Source: Artemisia argyi (lineage: Eukaryota; Streptophyta; Magnoliopsida; Asterales; Asteraceae). Taken from it: a stretch of DNA of 64,000 nucleotides. Location of the stretch: the NCBI GenBank assembly GCA_030686995.1, contig CM060697.1:40955959-41019958 (forward strand). Reading direction: 5' to 3'. The position numbers were made by a program, and so were the translations under genes. Positions within the stretch are counted from its first letter, which is position 1. Each line of letters opens with the position of its first letter. Under the pieces are notes generated by a model. That model had not been told where the DNA came from, ran no database searches, and saw nothing but the letters and a program-made list of their open reading frames with translations. Below are positions 36,895-50,324 of this stretch, piece after piece.

Positions 36895-37577
36895 TTGTCC
36901 CTAATGCTTGCACACTTGATAAGAGCAATTGTCACTTACATGATGAGACCCGTTGTCCCTAAAGGCTAACTTTATGAGGGCAATATGTCTCTTACATGAT
37001 AAGAGCCGTTGTCCCTAAAGACTCACTTGTTGAGAGCAATTGTACCTTACTTTATGGGAGCCGTTATCCCTAAACGCTTTCTCACTTGATGAGAGCAATT
37101 GTCCTTTACATGATGATAGCCGTTGTCCCTAATGCTTGCACACTTGACAAGAGCAATTGTCACTTGCATGTTGAGATCCGTTGTCCCTAAAGGCTAACTT
37201 TATGAGGGCGATTTGTCCTTTACATGATAAGAGCCGTTGTCCCTAAAGGCTCACTTGTTGATAGAAATTGTACCTCACTTTATGGGAGCTGTTGTCCCAA
37301 AATGCTGCTCACTTGATGAGAGCAATTGCCCTTTACATGATGATAGCCGTTGTCCCTAATGCTTACACACTCGATAAGAGCAACTGTCACTTACATAATG
37401 AGATCCATTGTCCCTAAAGGCTAAGTTTATGAGGGCGATTTGTCCCTAACATAATAAGAGTCGTTGTCCCTAAAGGCTCACTTTTTGAGAGCTATTGTAC
37501 CTTAGTTTATGGGACCCGTTGTCCCTAAACGCTTTCTCACTTGATGAGAGCAAATGTCCATTACACGTTGATTGCCG
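36895..37577 (+). repeat. 683-bp unit: T3B/T4B tetramer deletion
   Basis: T3 B (GGGCGATTTGTCC) continues as T4 B (CTAACATAATAAGAG) at about 37435-37455. One tetramer length is lost in register. The D monomer of T1 is also unusual (CGTTATCCCTAAACGCTTTCTC near 37066). The unit marks the border between the 510-bearing family and the plain 1,366-bp HOR region. Confidence 0.87.
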
Positions 37578-40500
37578 TTGTCCCTAATGCTTGCACACTT
37601 GATAAGAGCAATTGTCACTTACATGATGAGACCCGTTGTCCCTAAAGGCTAACTTTATGAGGGCAATATGTCCCTTACATGATAAGAGCCGTTGTCCTTA
37701 AAGACTCACTTGTTGAGAGCAATTGTACCTTACTTTATGGGAGCCGTTATCCCTAAACGCTTGCTCACTTGATGAGAGCAATTGCCCTTTACATGATGAT
37801 AGCCGTTGTCCCTAATGCTTTCACACTCGATAAGAGCAACTGTCACTTACATGATGAGATCCATTGTCCCCAAAGGCTAACTTTATGAGGGCAATTTGTC
37901 CCTTACATAATAAGAGTCGTTGTCCCTAAAGGCTCACTTGTTAGGAGCTATTGTACCTTAGTTTATGGGACCCGTTGTCCCTAAACGCTTTCTCACTTGA
38001 TGAGAGCAATTGTCCATTACACGTTGATTGCCGTTGTCCCTAATGCTTGCACACTTGATAAGAGCAATTGTCACTTACATGATGAGACCCGTTGTCCCTA
38101 AAGGCTAACTTTATGAGGGCAATATGTCTCTTACATGATAAGAGCCGTTGTCCCTAAAGACTCACTTGTTGAGAGCAATTGTACCTTACTTTATGGGAGC
38201 CGTTCTCCCTAAACGCTTGCTCACTTGATGAGAGCAATTGTCCTTTACATGATGATAGCCGTTGTCCCTAATGCTTGCACACTTGACAAGAGCAATTGTC
38301 ACTTGCATGTTGAGATCCGTTGTCCCTAAAGGCTAACTTTATGAGGGCGATTTGTCCTTTACATGATAAGAGCCGTTGTCCCTAAAGGCTCACTTGTTGA
38401 TAGAAATTGTACCTCACTTTATGGGAGCCGTTGTCCTAAAATGCTGCTCACTTGATGAGAGCAATTGCCCTTTACATGATGATAGCCGTTGTCCCTAATG
38501 CTTACACACTCGATAAGAGCAACTGTCACTTAAATAATGAGATCCATTGTCCCTAAAGGCTAACTTTATGAGGGCGATTTGTCCTTTACATGATAAAAGC
38601 TGTTGTCCCTAAAGGCTCAATTGTTGAGAGAAATTGTACCTTACTTTATGGGAGCCGTTGTCCCTAAATGCTGCTCACTTGATGAGTGCAATTGCACTTT
38701 ACATGATGATAGTCGTTGTCCCTAATGCTTACACACTCGATAAGAGCAACTGTCACTTACATGATGAGATCCGTTGTCCCCGAAGGCTAACTTTATGAGG
38801 GAAATTTGTCCCTTACATAATAAGAGTCGTTGTCCCTAAAGGCTCACTTTTTGAGAGCTATTGTACCTTAGTTTATGGGACCCGTTGTCCCTAAACGCTT
38901 TCTCACTTGATGAGAGCAAATGTCCATTACACGTTGATTGCCGTTGTCCCTAATGCTTGCACACTTGATAAGAGCAATTGTCACTTACATGATGAGACCC
39001 GTTGTCCCTAAAGGCTAACTTTATGAGGGCAATATGTCCCTTACATGATAAGAGCCGTTGTCCCTAAAGACTCACTTGTTGAGAGCAATTGTACCTTACT
39101 TTATGGGAGCCGTTATCCCTAAACGCTTGCTCACTTGATGAGAGCAATTGCCCTTTACATGATGATAGCCGTTGTCTCTAATGCTTTCACACTCGATAAG
39201 AGCAACTGTCACTTACATGATGAGATCCATTGTCCCCAAAGGCTAACTTTATGAGGGCAATTTGTCCCTTACATAATAAGAGTCGTTGTCCCTAAAGGCT
39301 CACTTGTTAGGAGCTATTGTACCTTAGTTTATGGGACCCGTTGTCCCTAAACGCTTTCTCACTTGATGAGAGCAATTGTCCATTACACGTTGATTGCCGT
39401 TGTCCCTAATGCTTGCACACTTGATAAGAGCAATTGTCACTTACATGATGAGACCCGTTGTCCCTAAAGGCTAACTTTATGAGGGCAATATGTCTCTTAC
39501 ATGATAAGAGTCGTTGTCCCAAAAGACTCACTTGTTGAGAGCAATTGTACCTTACTTTATGGGAGCCGTTCTCCCTAAACGCTTGCTCACTTGATGAGAG
39601 CAATTGTCCTTTACATGATGATAGCCGTTGTCCCTAATGCTTGCACACTTGACAAGAGCAATTGTCACTTGCATGTTGAGATCCGTTGTCCCTAAAGGCT
39701 AACTTTATGAGGGCGATTTGTCCTTTACATGATAAGAGCCGTTGTCCCTAAAGGCTCACTTGTTGATAGAAATTGTACCTCACTTTATGGGAGCCGTTGT
39801 CCTAAAATGCTGCTCACTTGATGAGAGCAATTGCCCTTTACATGATGATAGCCGTTGTCCCTAATGCTTACACACTCGATAAGAGCAACTGTCACTTAAA
39901 TAATGAGATCCATTGTCCCTAAAGGCTAACTTTATGAGGGCGATTTGTCCTTTACATGATAAAAGCCGTTGTCCCTAAAGGCTCAATTGTTGAGAGAAAT
40001 TGTACCTTACTTTATGGGAGCCGTTGTCCCTAAATGCTGCTCACTTGATGAGTGCAATTGCACTTTACATGATGATAGTCGTTGTCCCTAATGCTTACAC
40101 ACTCGATAAGAGCAACTGTCACTTACATGATGAGATCCATTGTCCCCGAAGGATAACTTTATGAGGGCAATTTGTCCCTTACATAATAAGAGTCGTTGTC
40201 CCTAAAGGCTCACTTTTTGAGAGCTATTGTACCTTAGTTTATGGGACCCGTTGTCCCTAAACGCTTTCTCACTTGATGAGAGCAAATGTCCATTACACGT
40301 TGATTGCCGTTGTCCCTAATGCTTGCACACTTGATAAGAGCAATTGTCACTTACATGATGAGACCCGTTGTCCCTAAAGGCTAACTTTATGAGGGCAATA
40401 TGTCCCTTACATGATAAGAGCCGTTGTCCCAAAAGACTCACTTGTTGAGAGCAATTGTACCTTACTTTATGGGAGCCGTTATCCCTAAACGCTTGCTCAC

Positions 40501-43496
40501 TTGATGAGAGCAATTGCCCTTTACATGATGATAGCCGTTGTCCCTAATGCTTTCACACTCGATAAGAGCAACTGTCACTTACATGATGAGATCCATTGTC
40601 CCCAAAGGCTAACTTTATGAGGGCAATTTGTCCCTTACATAATAAGAGTCGTTGTCCCTAAAGGCTCACTTGTTAGGAGCTATTGTACCTTAGTTTATGG
40701 GACCCGTTGTCCCTAAACGCTTTCTCACTTGATGAGAGCAATTGTCCATTACACGTTGATTGCCGTTGTCCCTAATGCTTGCACACTTGATAAGAGCAAT
40801 TGTCACTTACATGATGAGACCCGTTGTCCCTAAAGGCAAACTTTATGAGGGCAATATGTCTCTTACATGATAAGAGTCATTGTCCCTAAAGACTCACTTG
40901 TTGAGAGCAATTGTACCTTACTTTATGGGAGCCGTTCTCCCTAAACGCTTGCTCACTTGATGAGAGCAATTGTCCTTTACATGATGATAGCCGTTGTCCC
41001 TAATGCTTGCACACTTGACAAGAGCAATTGTCACTTGCATGTTGAGATCCGTTGTCCCTAAAGGCTAACTTTATGAGGGCGATTTGTCCTTTACATGATA
41101 AGAGCCGTTGTCCCTAAAGGCTCACTTGTTGATAGAAATTGTACCTCACTTTATGGGAGCCGTTGTCCTAAAATGCTGCTCACTTGATGAGAGCAATTGC
41201 CCTTTACATGATGATAGCCGTTGTCCCTAATGCTTACACACTCGATAAGAGCAACTGTCACTTAAATAATGAGATCCATTGTCCCTAAAGGCTAACTTTA
41301 TGAGGGCGATTTGTACTTTACATGATAAAAGCCGTTGTCCCTAAAGGCTCAATTGTTGAGAGAAATTGTACCTTACTTTATGGGAGCCGTTGTCCCTAAA
41401 TGCTGCTCACTTGATGAGTGCAATTGCACTTTACATGATGATAGTCGTTGTCCCTAATGCTTACACACTCGATAAGAGCAACTGTCACTTACATGATGAG
41501 ATCCGTTGTCCCCGAAGGCTAACTTTATGAGGGAAATTTGTCCCTTACATAATAAGAGTCGTTGTCCCTAAAGGCTCACTTTTTGAGAGCTATTGTACCT
41601 TAGTTTATGGGACCCGTTGTCCCTAAACGCTTTCTCACTTGATGAGAGCAAATGTCCATTACACGTTGATTGCCGTTGTCCCTAATGCTTGCACACTTGA
41701 TAAGAGCAATTGTCACTTACATGATGAGACCCGTTGTCCCTAAAGGTAAACTTTATGAGGGCAATATGTCCCTTACATGATAAGAGCCGTTGTCCCTAAA
41801 GACTCACTTGTTGAGAGCAATTGTACCATACTTTATGGGAGCCGTTATCCCTAAACGCTTGCTCACTTGATGAGAGCAATTGCCCTTTACATGATGATAG
41901 CCGTTGTCCCTAATGCTTTCACACTCGATAAGAGCAACTGTCACTTACATGATGAGATCCATTGTCCCAAAGGCTAACTTTATGAGGGCAATTTGTCCCT
42001 TACATAATAAGAGTCGTTGTCCCTAAAGGCTCACTTGTTAGGAGCTATTGTACCTTAGTTTATGGGACCCGTTGTCCCTAAACGCTTTCTCACTTGATGA
42101 GAGCAATTGTCCATTACACGTTGATTGTCGTTGTCCCTAATGCTTGCACACTTGATAAGAGCAATTGTCACTTACATGATGAGACCCGTTGTCCCTAAAG
42201 GCTAACTTTATGAGGGCAATATGTCTCTTACATGATAAGAGTCGTTGTCCCTAAAGACTCACTTGTTGAGAGCAATTGTACCTTACTTTATGGGAGCCGT
42301 TCTCCCTAAACGCTTGCTCACTTGATAAGAGCAATTGTCCTTTACATGATGATAGCCGTTGTCCCTAATGCTTGCACACTTGACAAGAGCAATTGTCACT
42401 TGCATGTTGAGATCCGTTGTCCCTAAAGGCTAACTTTATGAGGGCGATTTGTCCTTTACATGATAAGAGCCGTTGTCCCTAAAGGCTCACTTGTTGATAG
42501 AAATTGTACCTCACTTTATGGGAGCCGTTGTCCTAAAATGCTGCTCACTTGATGAGAGCAATTGCCCTTTACATGATGATAGCCGTTGTCCCTAATGCTT
42601 ACACACTCGATAAGAGCAACTGTCACTTAAATAATGAGATCCATTGTCCCTAAAGGCTAACTTTATGAGGGCGATTTGTCCTTTACAAGATAAAAGCCGT
42701 TGTCCCTAAAGGCTCAATTGTTGAGAGAAATTGTACCTTACTTTATGGGAGCCGTTGTCCCTAAATGCTGCTCACTTGATGAGTGCAATTGCACTTTACA
42801 TGATGATAGTCGTTGTCCCTAATGCTTACACACTCGATAAGAGCAACTGTCACTTACATGATGAGATCCGTTGTCCCCGAAGGCTAACTTTATGAGGGAA
42901 ATTTGTCCCTTACATAATAAGAGTCGTTGTCCCTAAAGGCTCACTTTTTGAGAGCTATTGTACCTTAGTTTATGGGACCCGTTGTCCCTAAACGCTTTCT
43001 CACTTGATGAGAGCAAATGTCCATTACACGTTGATTGCCGTTGTCCCTAATGCTTGCACACTTGATAAGAGCAATTGTCACTTACATGATGAGACCCGTT
43101 GTCCCTAAAGGCTAACTTTATGAGGGCAATATGTCCCTTACATGATAAGAGCCGTTGTCCCTAAAGACTCACTTGTTGAGAGCAATTGTACCTTACTTTA
43201 TGGGAGCCGTTATCCCTAAACGCTTGCTCACTTGATGAGAGCAATTGCCCTTTACATGATGATAGCCGTTGTCCCTAATGCTTTCACACTCGATAAGAGC
43301 AACTGTCACTTACATGATGAGATCCATTGTCCCCAAAGGCTAACTTTATGAGGGCAATTTGTCCCTTACATAATAAGAGTCGTTGTCCCTAAAGGCTCAC
43401 TTGTTAGGAGCTATTGTACCTTAGTTTATGGGACCCGTTGTCCTTAAACGCTTTCTCACTTGATGAGAGCAATTGTCCATTACACGTTGATTGCCG
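37578..43496 (+). repeat. Most regular zone: four 1,366-bp HORs plus one 456-bp unit
   Basis: Units 456/910 alternate at 37578, 38034, 38944, 39400, 40310, 40766, 41676 (455 bp), 42131 and 43041. All the 910-bp units are of one lineage: ACTTAAATAATGAG and CTCAATTGTTGAG in T3, GAGTGCAATTGCAC in T3 D, CCCCGAAGG in T4 and GAGCAAATGTCC before the closing marker. Neighbouring copies differ by scattered single bases, for example TCCCAAAAGACTC at about 39516 and 40430. One base is lost at about 41966 (TGTCCCAAAGG). Confidence 0.92.
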
Positions 43497-45772
43497 TTGT
43501 CCCTAATGCTTGCACACTTGATAAGAGCAATTGTCACTTACATGATGAGACCCGTTGTCCCTAAAGGCTAACTTTATGAGGGCAATATGTCTCTTACATG
43601 ATAAGAGTCGTTGTCCCTAAAGACTCACTTGTTGAGAGCAATTGTACCTTACTTTATGGGAGCCGTTCACCCTAAACGCTTGCTCACTTGATGAGTGCAA
43701 TTGTCCTTTACATGATGATAGCCGTTGTCCCTAATGCTTGCACACTTGACAAGAGCAATTGTCACTTGCATGTTGAGATCCGTTGTCCCTAAAGGCTAAC
43801 TTTATGAGGGCGATTTGTCCTTTACATGATAAGAGCCGTTGTCCCTAAAGGCTCACTTGTTGATAGAAATTGTACCTCACTTTGTGGGAGCCGTTGTCCT
43901 AAAATGCTGCTCACTTGATGAGAGCAATTGCCCTTTACATGATGATAGCCGTTGTCCCTAATGCTTACACACTCGATAAGAGCAACTGTCACTTACATAA
44001 TGAGATCCATTGTCCCTAAAGGCTATGTTTATGAGGGCAATTTGTCCTTTACAAGATAAAAGCTGTTGTCCCTAAAGGCTCACTTGTTGAGAGAAATTGT
44101 ACCTTACTTTATGGGAGCCGTTGTCCCTAAATGCTGCTCACTTGATGAGAGCAATTGCCCTTTACATGATGATAGTCGTTGTCCCTAATGCTTACACACT
44201 CGATAAGAGCAACTGTCACTTACATGATGAGATCCATTGTCCCTAAAGGATAACTTTATGAGGGCAATTTGTCCCTTACATAATAAGAGTCGTTGTCCCT
44301 AAAGGCTCACTTGTTGAGAGCTATTGTACCTTAGTTTATGGGACCCGTTGTCCCTAAACGCTTTCTCACTTGATGAGAGCAATTGTCCATTACACGTTGA
44401 TTGCCGTTGTCCCTAATGCTTGCACACTTGATAAGAGCAATTGTCACTTACATGATGAGACCCGTTGTCCCTAAAGGCTAACTTTATGAGGGCAATATGT
44501 CTCTTACATGATAAGAGCCGTTGTCCCTAAAGACTCACTTGTTGAGAGCAATTGTACCTTACTTTATGGGAGCCGTTCTCCCTAAACGCTTGCTCACTTG
44601 ATGAGAGCAATTGTCCTTTACATGATGATAGCCGTTGTCCCTAATGCTTGCACACTTGACAAGAGCAATTGTCACTTGCATGTTGAGATCCGTTGTCCCT
44701 AAAGGCTAACTTTATGAGGGCGATTTGTCCTTTACATGATAAGAGCCGTTGTCCCTAAAGGCTCACTTGTTGATAGAAATTGTACCTCACTTTATGGGAG
44801 CCGTTGTCCTAAAATGCTACTCACTTGATGAGAGCAATTGCCCTTTACATGATGATAGCCGTTGTCCCCAATGCTTACACACTCGATAAGAGCAACTGTC
44901 ACTTAAATAATGAGATCCATTGTCCCTAAAGGCTAACTTTATGAGGGCGATTTGTCCTTTACATGATAAAAGCCGTTGTCCCTAAAGGCTCAATTGTTGA
45001 GAGAAATTGTACCTTACTTTATGGGAGCCGTTGTCCCTAAATGCTGCTCACTTGATGAGTGCAATTGCACTTTACAGGATGATAGTCGTTGTCCCTAATG
45101 CTTACACACTCGATAAGAGCAACTGTCACTTACATGATGAGATCCGTTGTCCCCGAAGGCTAACTTTATGAGGGAAATTTGTCCCTTACATAATAAGAGT
45201 CGTTGTCCCTAAAGGCTCACTTTTTGAGAGCTATTGTACCTTAGTTTATGGGACCCGTTGTCCCTAAACGCTTTCTCACTTGATGAGAGCAAATGTCCAT
45301 TACACGTTGATTGCCGTTGTCCCTAATGCTTGCACACTTGATAAGAGCAATTGTCACTTACATGATGAGACCCGTTGTCCCTAAAGGCTAACTTTATGAG
45401 GGCAATATGTCCCTTACATGATAAGAGCCGTTGTCCCTAAAGACTCACTTGTTGAGAGCAATTGTACCTTACTTTATGGGAGCCGTTATCCCTAAACGCT
45501 TGCTCACTTGATGACAGCAATTGCCCTTTACATGATGATAGCCGTTGTCCCTAATGCTTTCACACTCGATAAGAGCAACTGTCACTTACATGATGAGATA
45601 CATTGTCCCCAAAGGCTAACTTTATGAGGGCAATTTGTCCCTTACATAATAAGAGTCATTGTCCCTAAAGGCTCACTTGTTAGGAGCTATTGTACCTTAG
45701 TTTATGGGACCCGTTGTCCCTAAACGCTTTCTCACATGATGAGAGCAATTGTCCATTACACGTTGATTGCCG
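43497..45772 (+). repeat. 910 + 910 + 456 block, second occurrence of the left-edge pattern
   Basis: Units 43497, 44407 and 45317. Shares CTTTGTGGGAG (near 43881) and GGCTATGTTTATG (near 44022) with 20-929. The second unit has TGTCCCCAATGC near 44865 and TTTACAGGATG near 45072, both repeated 5,918 bp downstream. The 456-bp unit has GATGACAGC, GAGATACATTG and CTCACATGATG. Confidence 0.9.
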
Positions 45773-48048
45773 TTGTCCCTAATGCTTGCACACTTGATAA
45801 GAGCAATTGTCACTTACATGATGAGACCCGTTGTCCCTAAAGGCTAACTTTATGAGGGCAATATGTCTCATACATGATAAGAGCCGTTGTCCCTAAAGAC
45901 TCACTTGTTGAGAGCAATTGTACCTTACTTTATGGGAGCCGTTCTCCCTAAACGCTTGCTCACTTGATGAGAGCAATTGTCCTTTACATGATGATAGCCG
46001 TTGTCCCTAATGCTTGCACACTTGACAAGAGCAATTGTCACTTGCATGTTGAGATCCGTTGTCCCTAAAGGCTAACTTTATGAGGGCGATTTGTCCTTTA
46101 CATGATAAGAGCCGTTGTCCCTAAAGGCTCACTTGTTGATAGAAATTGTACCTCACTTTATGGGAGCCGTTGTCCTAAAATGCTACTCACTTGATGAGAG
46201 CAATTGCCCTTTACATGATGATAGCCGTTGTCCCTAATGCTTACACACTCGATAAGAGCAACTGTCACTTAAATAATGAGATCCATTGTCCCTAAAGGCT
46301 AACTTTATGAGGGCGATTTGTCCTTTACAAGATAAAACCGGTTGTCCCTAAAGGCTCAATTGTTGAGAGAAATTGTACCTTACTTTATGGGAGCCGTTGT
46401 CCCTAAATGCTGCTCACTTGATGAGTGCAATTGCACTTTACATGATGATAGTCGTTGTCCCTAATGCTTACACACTCGATAAGAGCAACTGTCACTTACA
46501 TGATGAGATCCGTTGTCCCCGAAGGCTAACTTTATGAGGGAAATTTGTCCCTTACATAATAAGAGTCGTTGTCCCTAAAGGCTCACTTTTTGAGAGCTAT
46601 TGTACCTTAGTTTATGGGACCCGTTGTCCCTAAACGCTTTCTCACTTGATGAGAGCAAATGTCCATTACACGTTGATTGCCGTTGTCCCTAATGCTTGCA
46701 CACTTGATAAGAGCAATTGTCACTTACATGATGAGACCCGTTGTCCCTAAAGGCTAACTTTATGAGGGCAATATGTCCCTTACATGATAAGAGCCGTTGT
46801 CCCTAAAGACTCACTTGTTGAGAGCAATTGTACCTTACTTTATGGGAGCCGTTATCCCTAAACGCTTGCTCACTTGATGAGAGCAATTGCCCTTTACATG
46901 ATGATAGCCGTTGTCCCTAATGCTTTCACACTCGATAAGAGCAACTGTCACTTACATGATGAGATCCATTGTCCCCAAAGGCTAACTTTATGAGGGCAAT
47001 TTGTCCCTTACATAATAAGAGTCGTTGTCCCTAAAGGCTCACTTGTTAGGAGCTATTGTACCTTAGTTTATGGGACCCGTTGTCCTTAAACGCTTTCTCA
47101 CTTGATGAGAGCAATTGTCCATTACACGTTGATTGCCGTTGTCCCTAATGCTTGCACACTTGATAAGAGCAATTGTCACTTACATGATGAGACCCGTTGT
47201 CCCTAAAGGCTAACTTTATGAGGGCAATATGTCTCTTACATGATAAGAGTCGTTGTCCCTAAAGACTCACTTGTTGAGAGCAATTGTACCTTACTTTATG
47301 GGAGCCGTTCTCCCTAAACGCTTGCTCACTTGATGAGTGCAATTGTCCTTTACATGATGATAGCCGTTGTCCCTAATGCTTGCACACTTGACAAGAGCAA
47401 TTGTCACTTGCATGTTGAGATCCGTTGTCCCTAAAGGCTAACTTTATGAGGGCGATTTGTCCTTTACATGATAAGAGCCGTTGTCCCTAAAGGCTCACTT
47501 GTTGATAGAAATTGTACCTCACTTTGTGGGAGCCGTTGTCCTAAAATGCTGCTCACTTGATGAGAGCAATTGCCCTTTACATGATGATAGCCGTTGTCCC
47601 TAATGCTTACACACTCGATAAGAGCAACTGTCACTTACATAATGAGATCCATTGTCCCTAAAGGCTATGTTTATGAGGGCAATTTGTCCTTTACAAGATA
47701 AAAGCTGTTGTCCCTAAAGGCTCACTTGTTGAGAGAAATTGTACCTTACTTTATGGGAGCCGTTGTCCCTAAATGCTGCTCACTTGATGAGAGCAATTGC
47801 CCTTTACATGATGATAGTCGTTGTCCCTAATGCTTACACACTCGATAAGAGCAACTGTCACTTACATGATGAGATACATTGTCCCCAAAGGCTAACTTTA
47901 TGAGGGCAATTTGTCCCTTACATAATAAGAGTCATTGTCCCTAAAGGCTCACTTGTTAGGAGCTATTGTACCTTAGTTTATGGGACCCGTTGTCCCTAAA
48001 CGCTTTCTCACATGATGAGAGCAATTGTCCATTACACGTTGATTGCCG
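45773..48048 (+). repeat. 2,276-bp block, copy 1 (910+456+910)
   Basis: Units 45773, 46683 and 47139. The marker GATAAAACCGGTTG at 46331 is found only here and 2,276 bp downstream. The last unit has a hybrid T4, annotated separately. Confidence 0.9.
47821..48048. other. Hybrid T4 tetramer (910-type to 456-type switch)
   Basis: The A monomer starts as the 910 form (TGCTTACACACTCG) and becomes the 456 form by GAGATACATTGTCCCC near 47871, followed by GAGTCATTG, GTTAGGAGC and CTCACATGATG. These are the markers of the 456-bp units at 45317 and 51235. The switch lies between about 47838 and 47874. Confidence 0.88.
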
Positions 48049-50324
48049 TTGTCCCTAATGCTTGCACACTTGATAAGAGCAATTGTCACTTACATGATGA
48101 GACCCGTTGTCCCTAAAGGCTAACTTTATGAGGGCAATATGTCTCATACATGATAAGAGCCGTTGTCCCTAAAGACTCACTTGTTGAGAGCAATTGTACC
48201 TTACTTTATGGGAGCCGTTCTCCCTAAACGCTTGCTCACTTGATGAGAGCAATTGTCCTTTACATGATGATAGCCGTTGTCCCTAATGCTTGCACACTTG
48301 ACAAGAGCAATTGTCACTTGCATGTTGAGATCCGTTGTCCCTAAAGGCTAACTTTATGAGGGCGATTTGTCCTTTACATGATAAGAGCCGTTGTCCCTAA
48401 AGGCTCACTTGTTGATAGAAATTGTACCTCACTTTATGGGAGCCGTTGTCCTAAAATGCTACTCACTTGATGAGAGCAATTGCCCTTTACATGATGATAG
48501 CCGTTGTCCCTAATGCTTACACACTCGATAAGAGCAACTGTCACTTAAATAATGAGATCCATTGTCCCTAAAGGCTAACTTTATGAGGGCGATTTGTCCT
48601 TTACAAGATAAAACCGGTTGTCCCTAAAGGCTCAATTGTTGAGAGAAATTGTACCTTACTTTATGGGAGCCGTTGTCCCTAAATGCTGCTCACTTGATGA
48701 GTGCAATTGCACTTTACATGATGATAGTCGTTGTCCCTAATGCTTACACACTCGATAAGAGCAACTGTCACTTACATGATGAGATCCGTTGTCCCCGAAG
48801 GCTAACTTTATGAGGGAAATTTGTCCCTTACATAATAAGAGTCGTTGTCCCTAAAGGCTCACTTTTTGAGAGCTATTGTACCTTAGTTTATGGGACCCGT
48901 TGTCCCTAAACGCTTTCTCACTTGATGAGAGCAAATGTCCATTACACGTTGATTGCCGTTGTCCCTAATGCTTGCACACTTGATAAGAGCAATTGTCACT
49001 TACATGATGAGACCCGTTGTCCCTAAAGGCTAACTTTATGAGGGCAATATGTCCCTTACATGATAAGAGCCGTTGTCCCTAAAGACTCACTTGTTGAGAG
49101 CAATTGTACCTTACTTTATGGGAGCCGTTATCCCTAAACGCTTGCTCACTTGATGAGAGCAATTGCCCTTTACATGATGATAGCCGTTGTCCCTAATGCT
49201 TTCACACTCGATAAGAGCAACTGTCACTTACATGATGAGATCCATTGTCCCCAAAGGCTAACTTTATGAGGGCAATTTGTCCCTTACATAATAAGAGTCG
49301 TTGTCCCTAAAGGCTCACTTGTTAGGAGCTATTGTACCTTAGTTTATGGGACCCGTTGTCCTTAAACGCTTTCTCACTTGATGAGAGCAATTGTCCATTA
49401 CACGTTGATTGCCGTTGTCCCTAATGCTTGCACACTTGATAAGAGCAATTGTCACTTACATGATGAGACCCGTTGTCCCTAAAGGCTAACTTTATGAGGG
49501 CAATATGTCTCTTACATGATAAGAGTCGTTGTCCCTAAAGACTCACTTGTTGAGAGCAATTGTACCTTACTTTATGGGAGCCGTTCTCCCTAAACGCTTG
49601 CTCACTTGATGAGTGCAATTGTCCTTTACATGATGATAGCCGTTGTCCCTAATGCTTGCACACTTGACAAGAGCAATTGTCACTTGCATGTTGAGATCCG
49701 TTGTCCCTAAAGGCTAACTTTATGAGGGCGATTTGTCCTTTACATGATAAGAGCCGTTGTCCCTAAAGGCTCACTTGTTGATAGAAATTGTACCTCACTT
49801 TGTGGGAGCCGTTGTCCTAAAATGCTGCTCACTTGATGAGAGCAATTGCCCTTTACATGATGATAGCCGTTGTCCCTAATGCTTACACACTCGATAAGAG
49901 CAACTGTCACTTACATAATGAGATCCATTGTCCCTAAAGGCTATGTTTATGAGGGCAATTTGTCCTTTACAAGATAAAAGCTGTTGTCCCTAAAGGCTCA
50001 CTTGTTGAGAGAAATTGTACCTTACTTTATGGGAGCCGTTGTCCCTAAATGCTGCTCACTTGATGAGAGCAATTGCCCTTTACATGATGATAGTCGTTGT
50101 CCCTAATGCTTACACACTCGATAAGAGCAACTGTCACTTACATGATGAGATCCATTGTCCCTAAAGGATAACTTTATGAGGGCAATTTGTCCCTTACATA
50201 ATAAGAGTCGTTGTCCCTAAAGGCTCACTTGTTGAGAGCTATTGTACCTTAGTTTATGGGACCCGTTGTCCCTAAACGCTTTCTCACTTGATGAGAGCAA
50301 TTGTCCATTACACGTTGATTGCCG
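48049..50324 (+). repeat. 2,276-bp block, copy 2 (910+456+910)
   Basis: Units 48049, 48959 and 49415. GATAAAACCGGTTG recurs at 48607. Its last unit has a normal 910-type T4 (TGTCCCTAAAGGATAAC), unlike copy 1. Confidence 0.9.

Larger units (their letters stand above)
35473..37577 (+). repeat. Remnant of the same block family
   Basis: Units 456 (35473), 510 (35929), 456 (36439) and 683 (36895). The first two match 32232-33197 at offset 3,241. After them the family ends, and the array returns at 37578 to plain 456/910 alternation resembling the first 7 kb. Confidence 0.88.
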
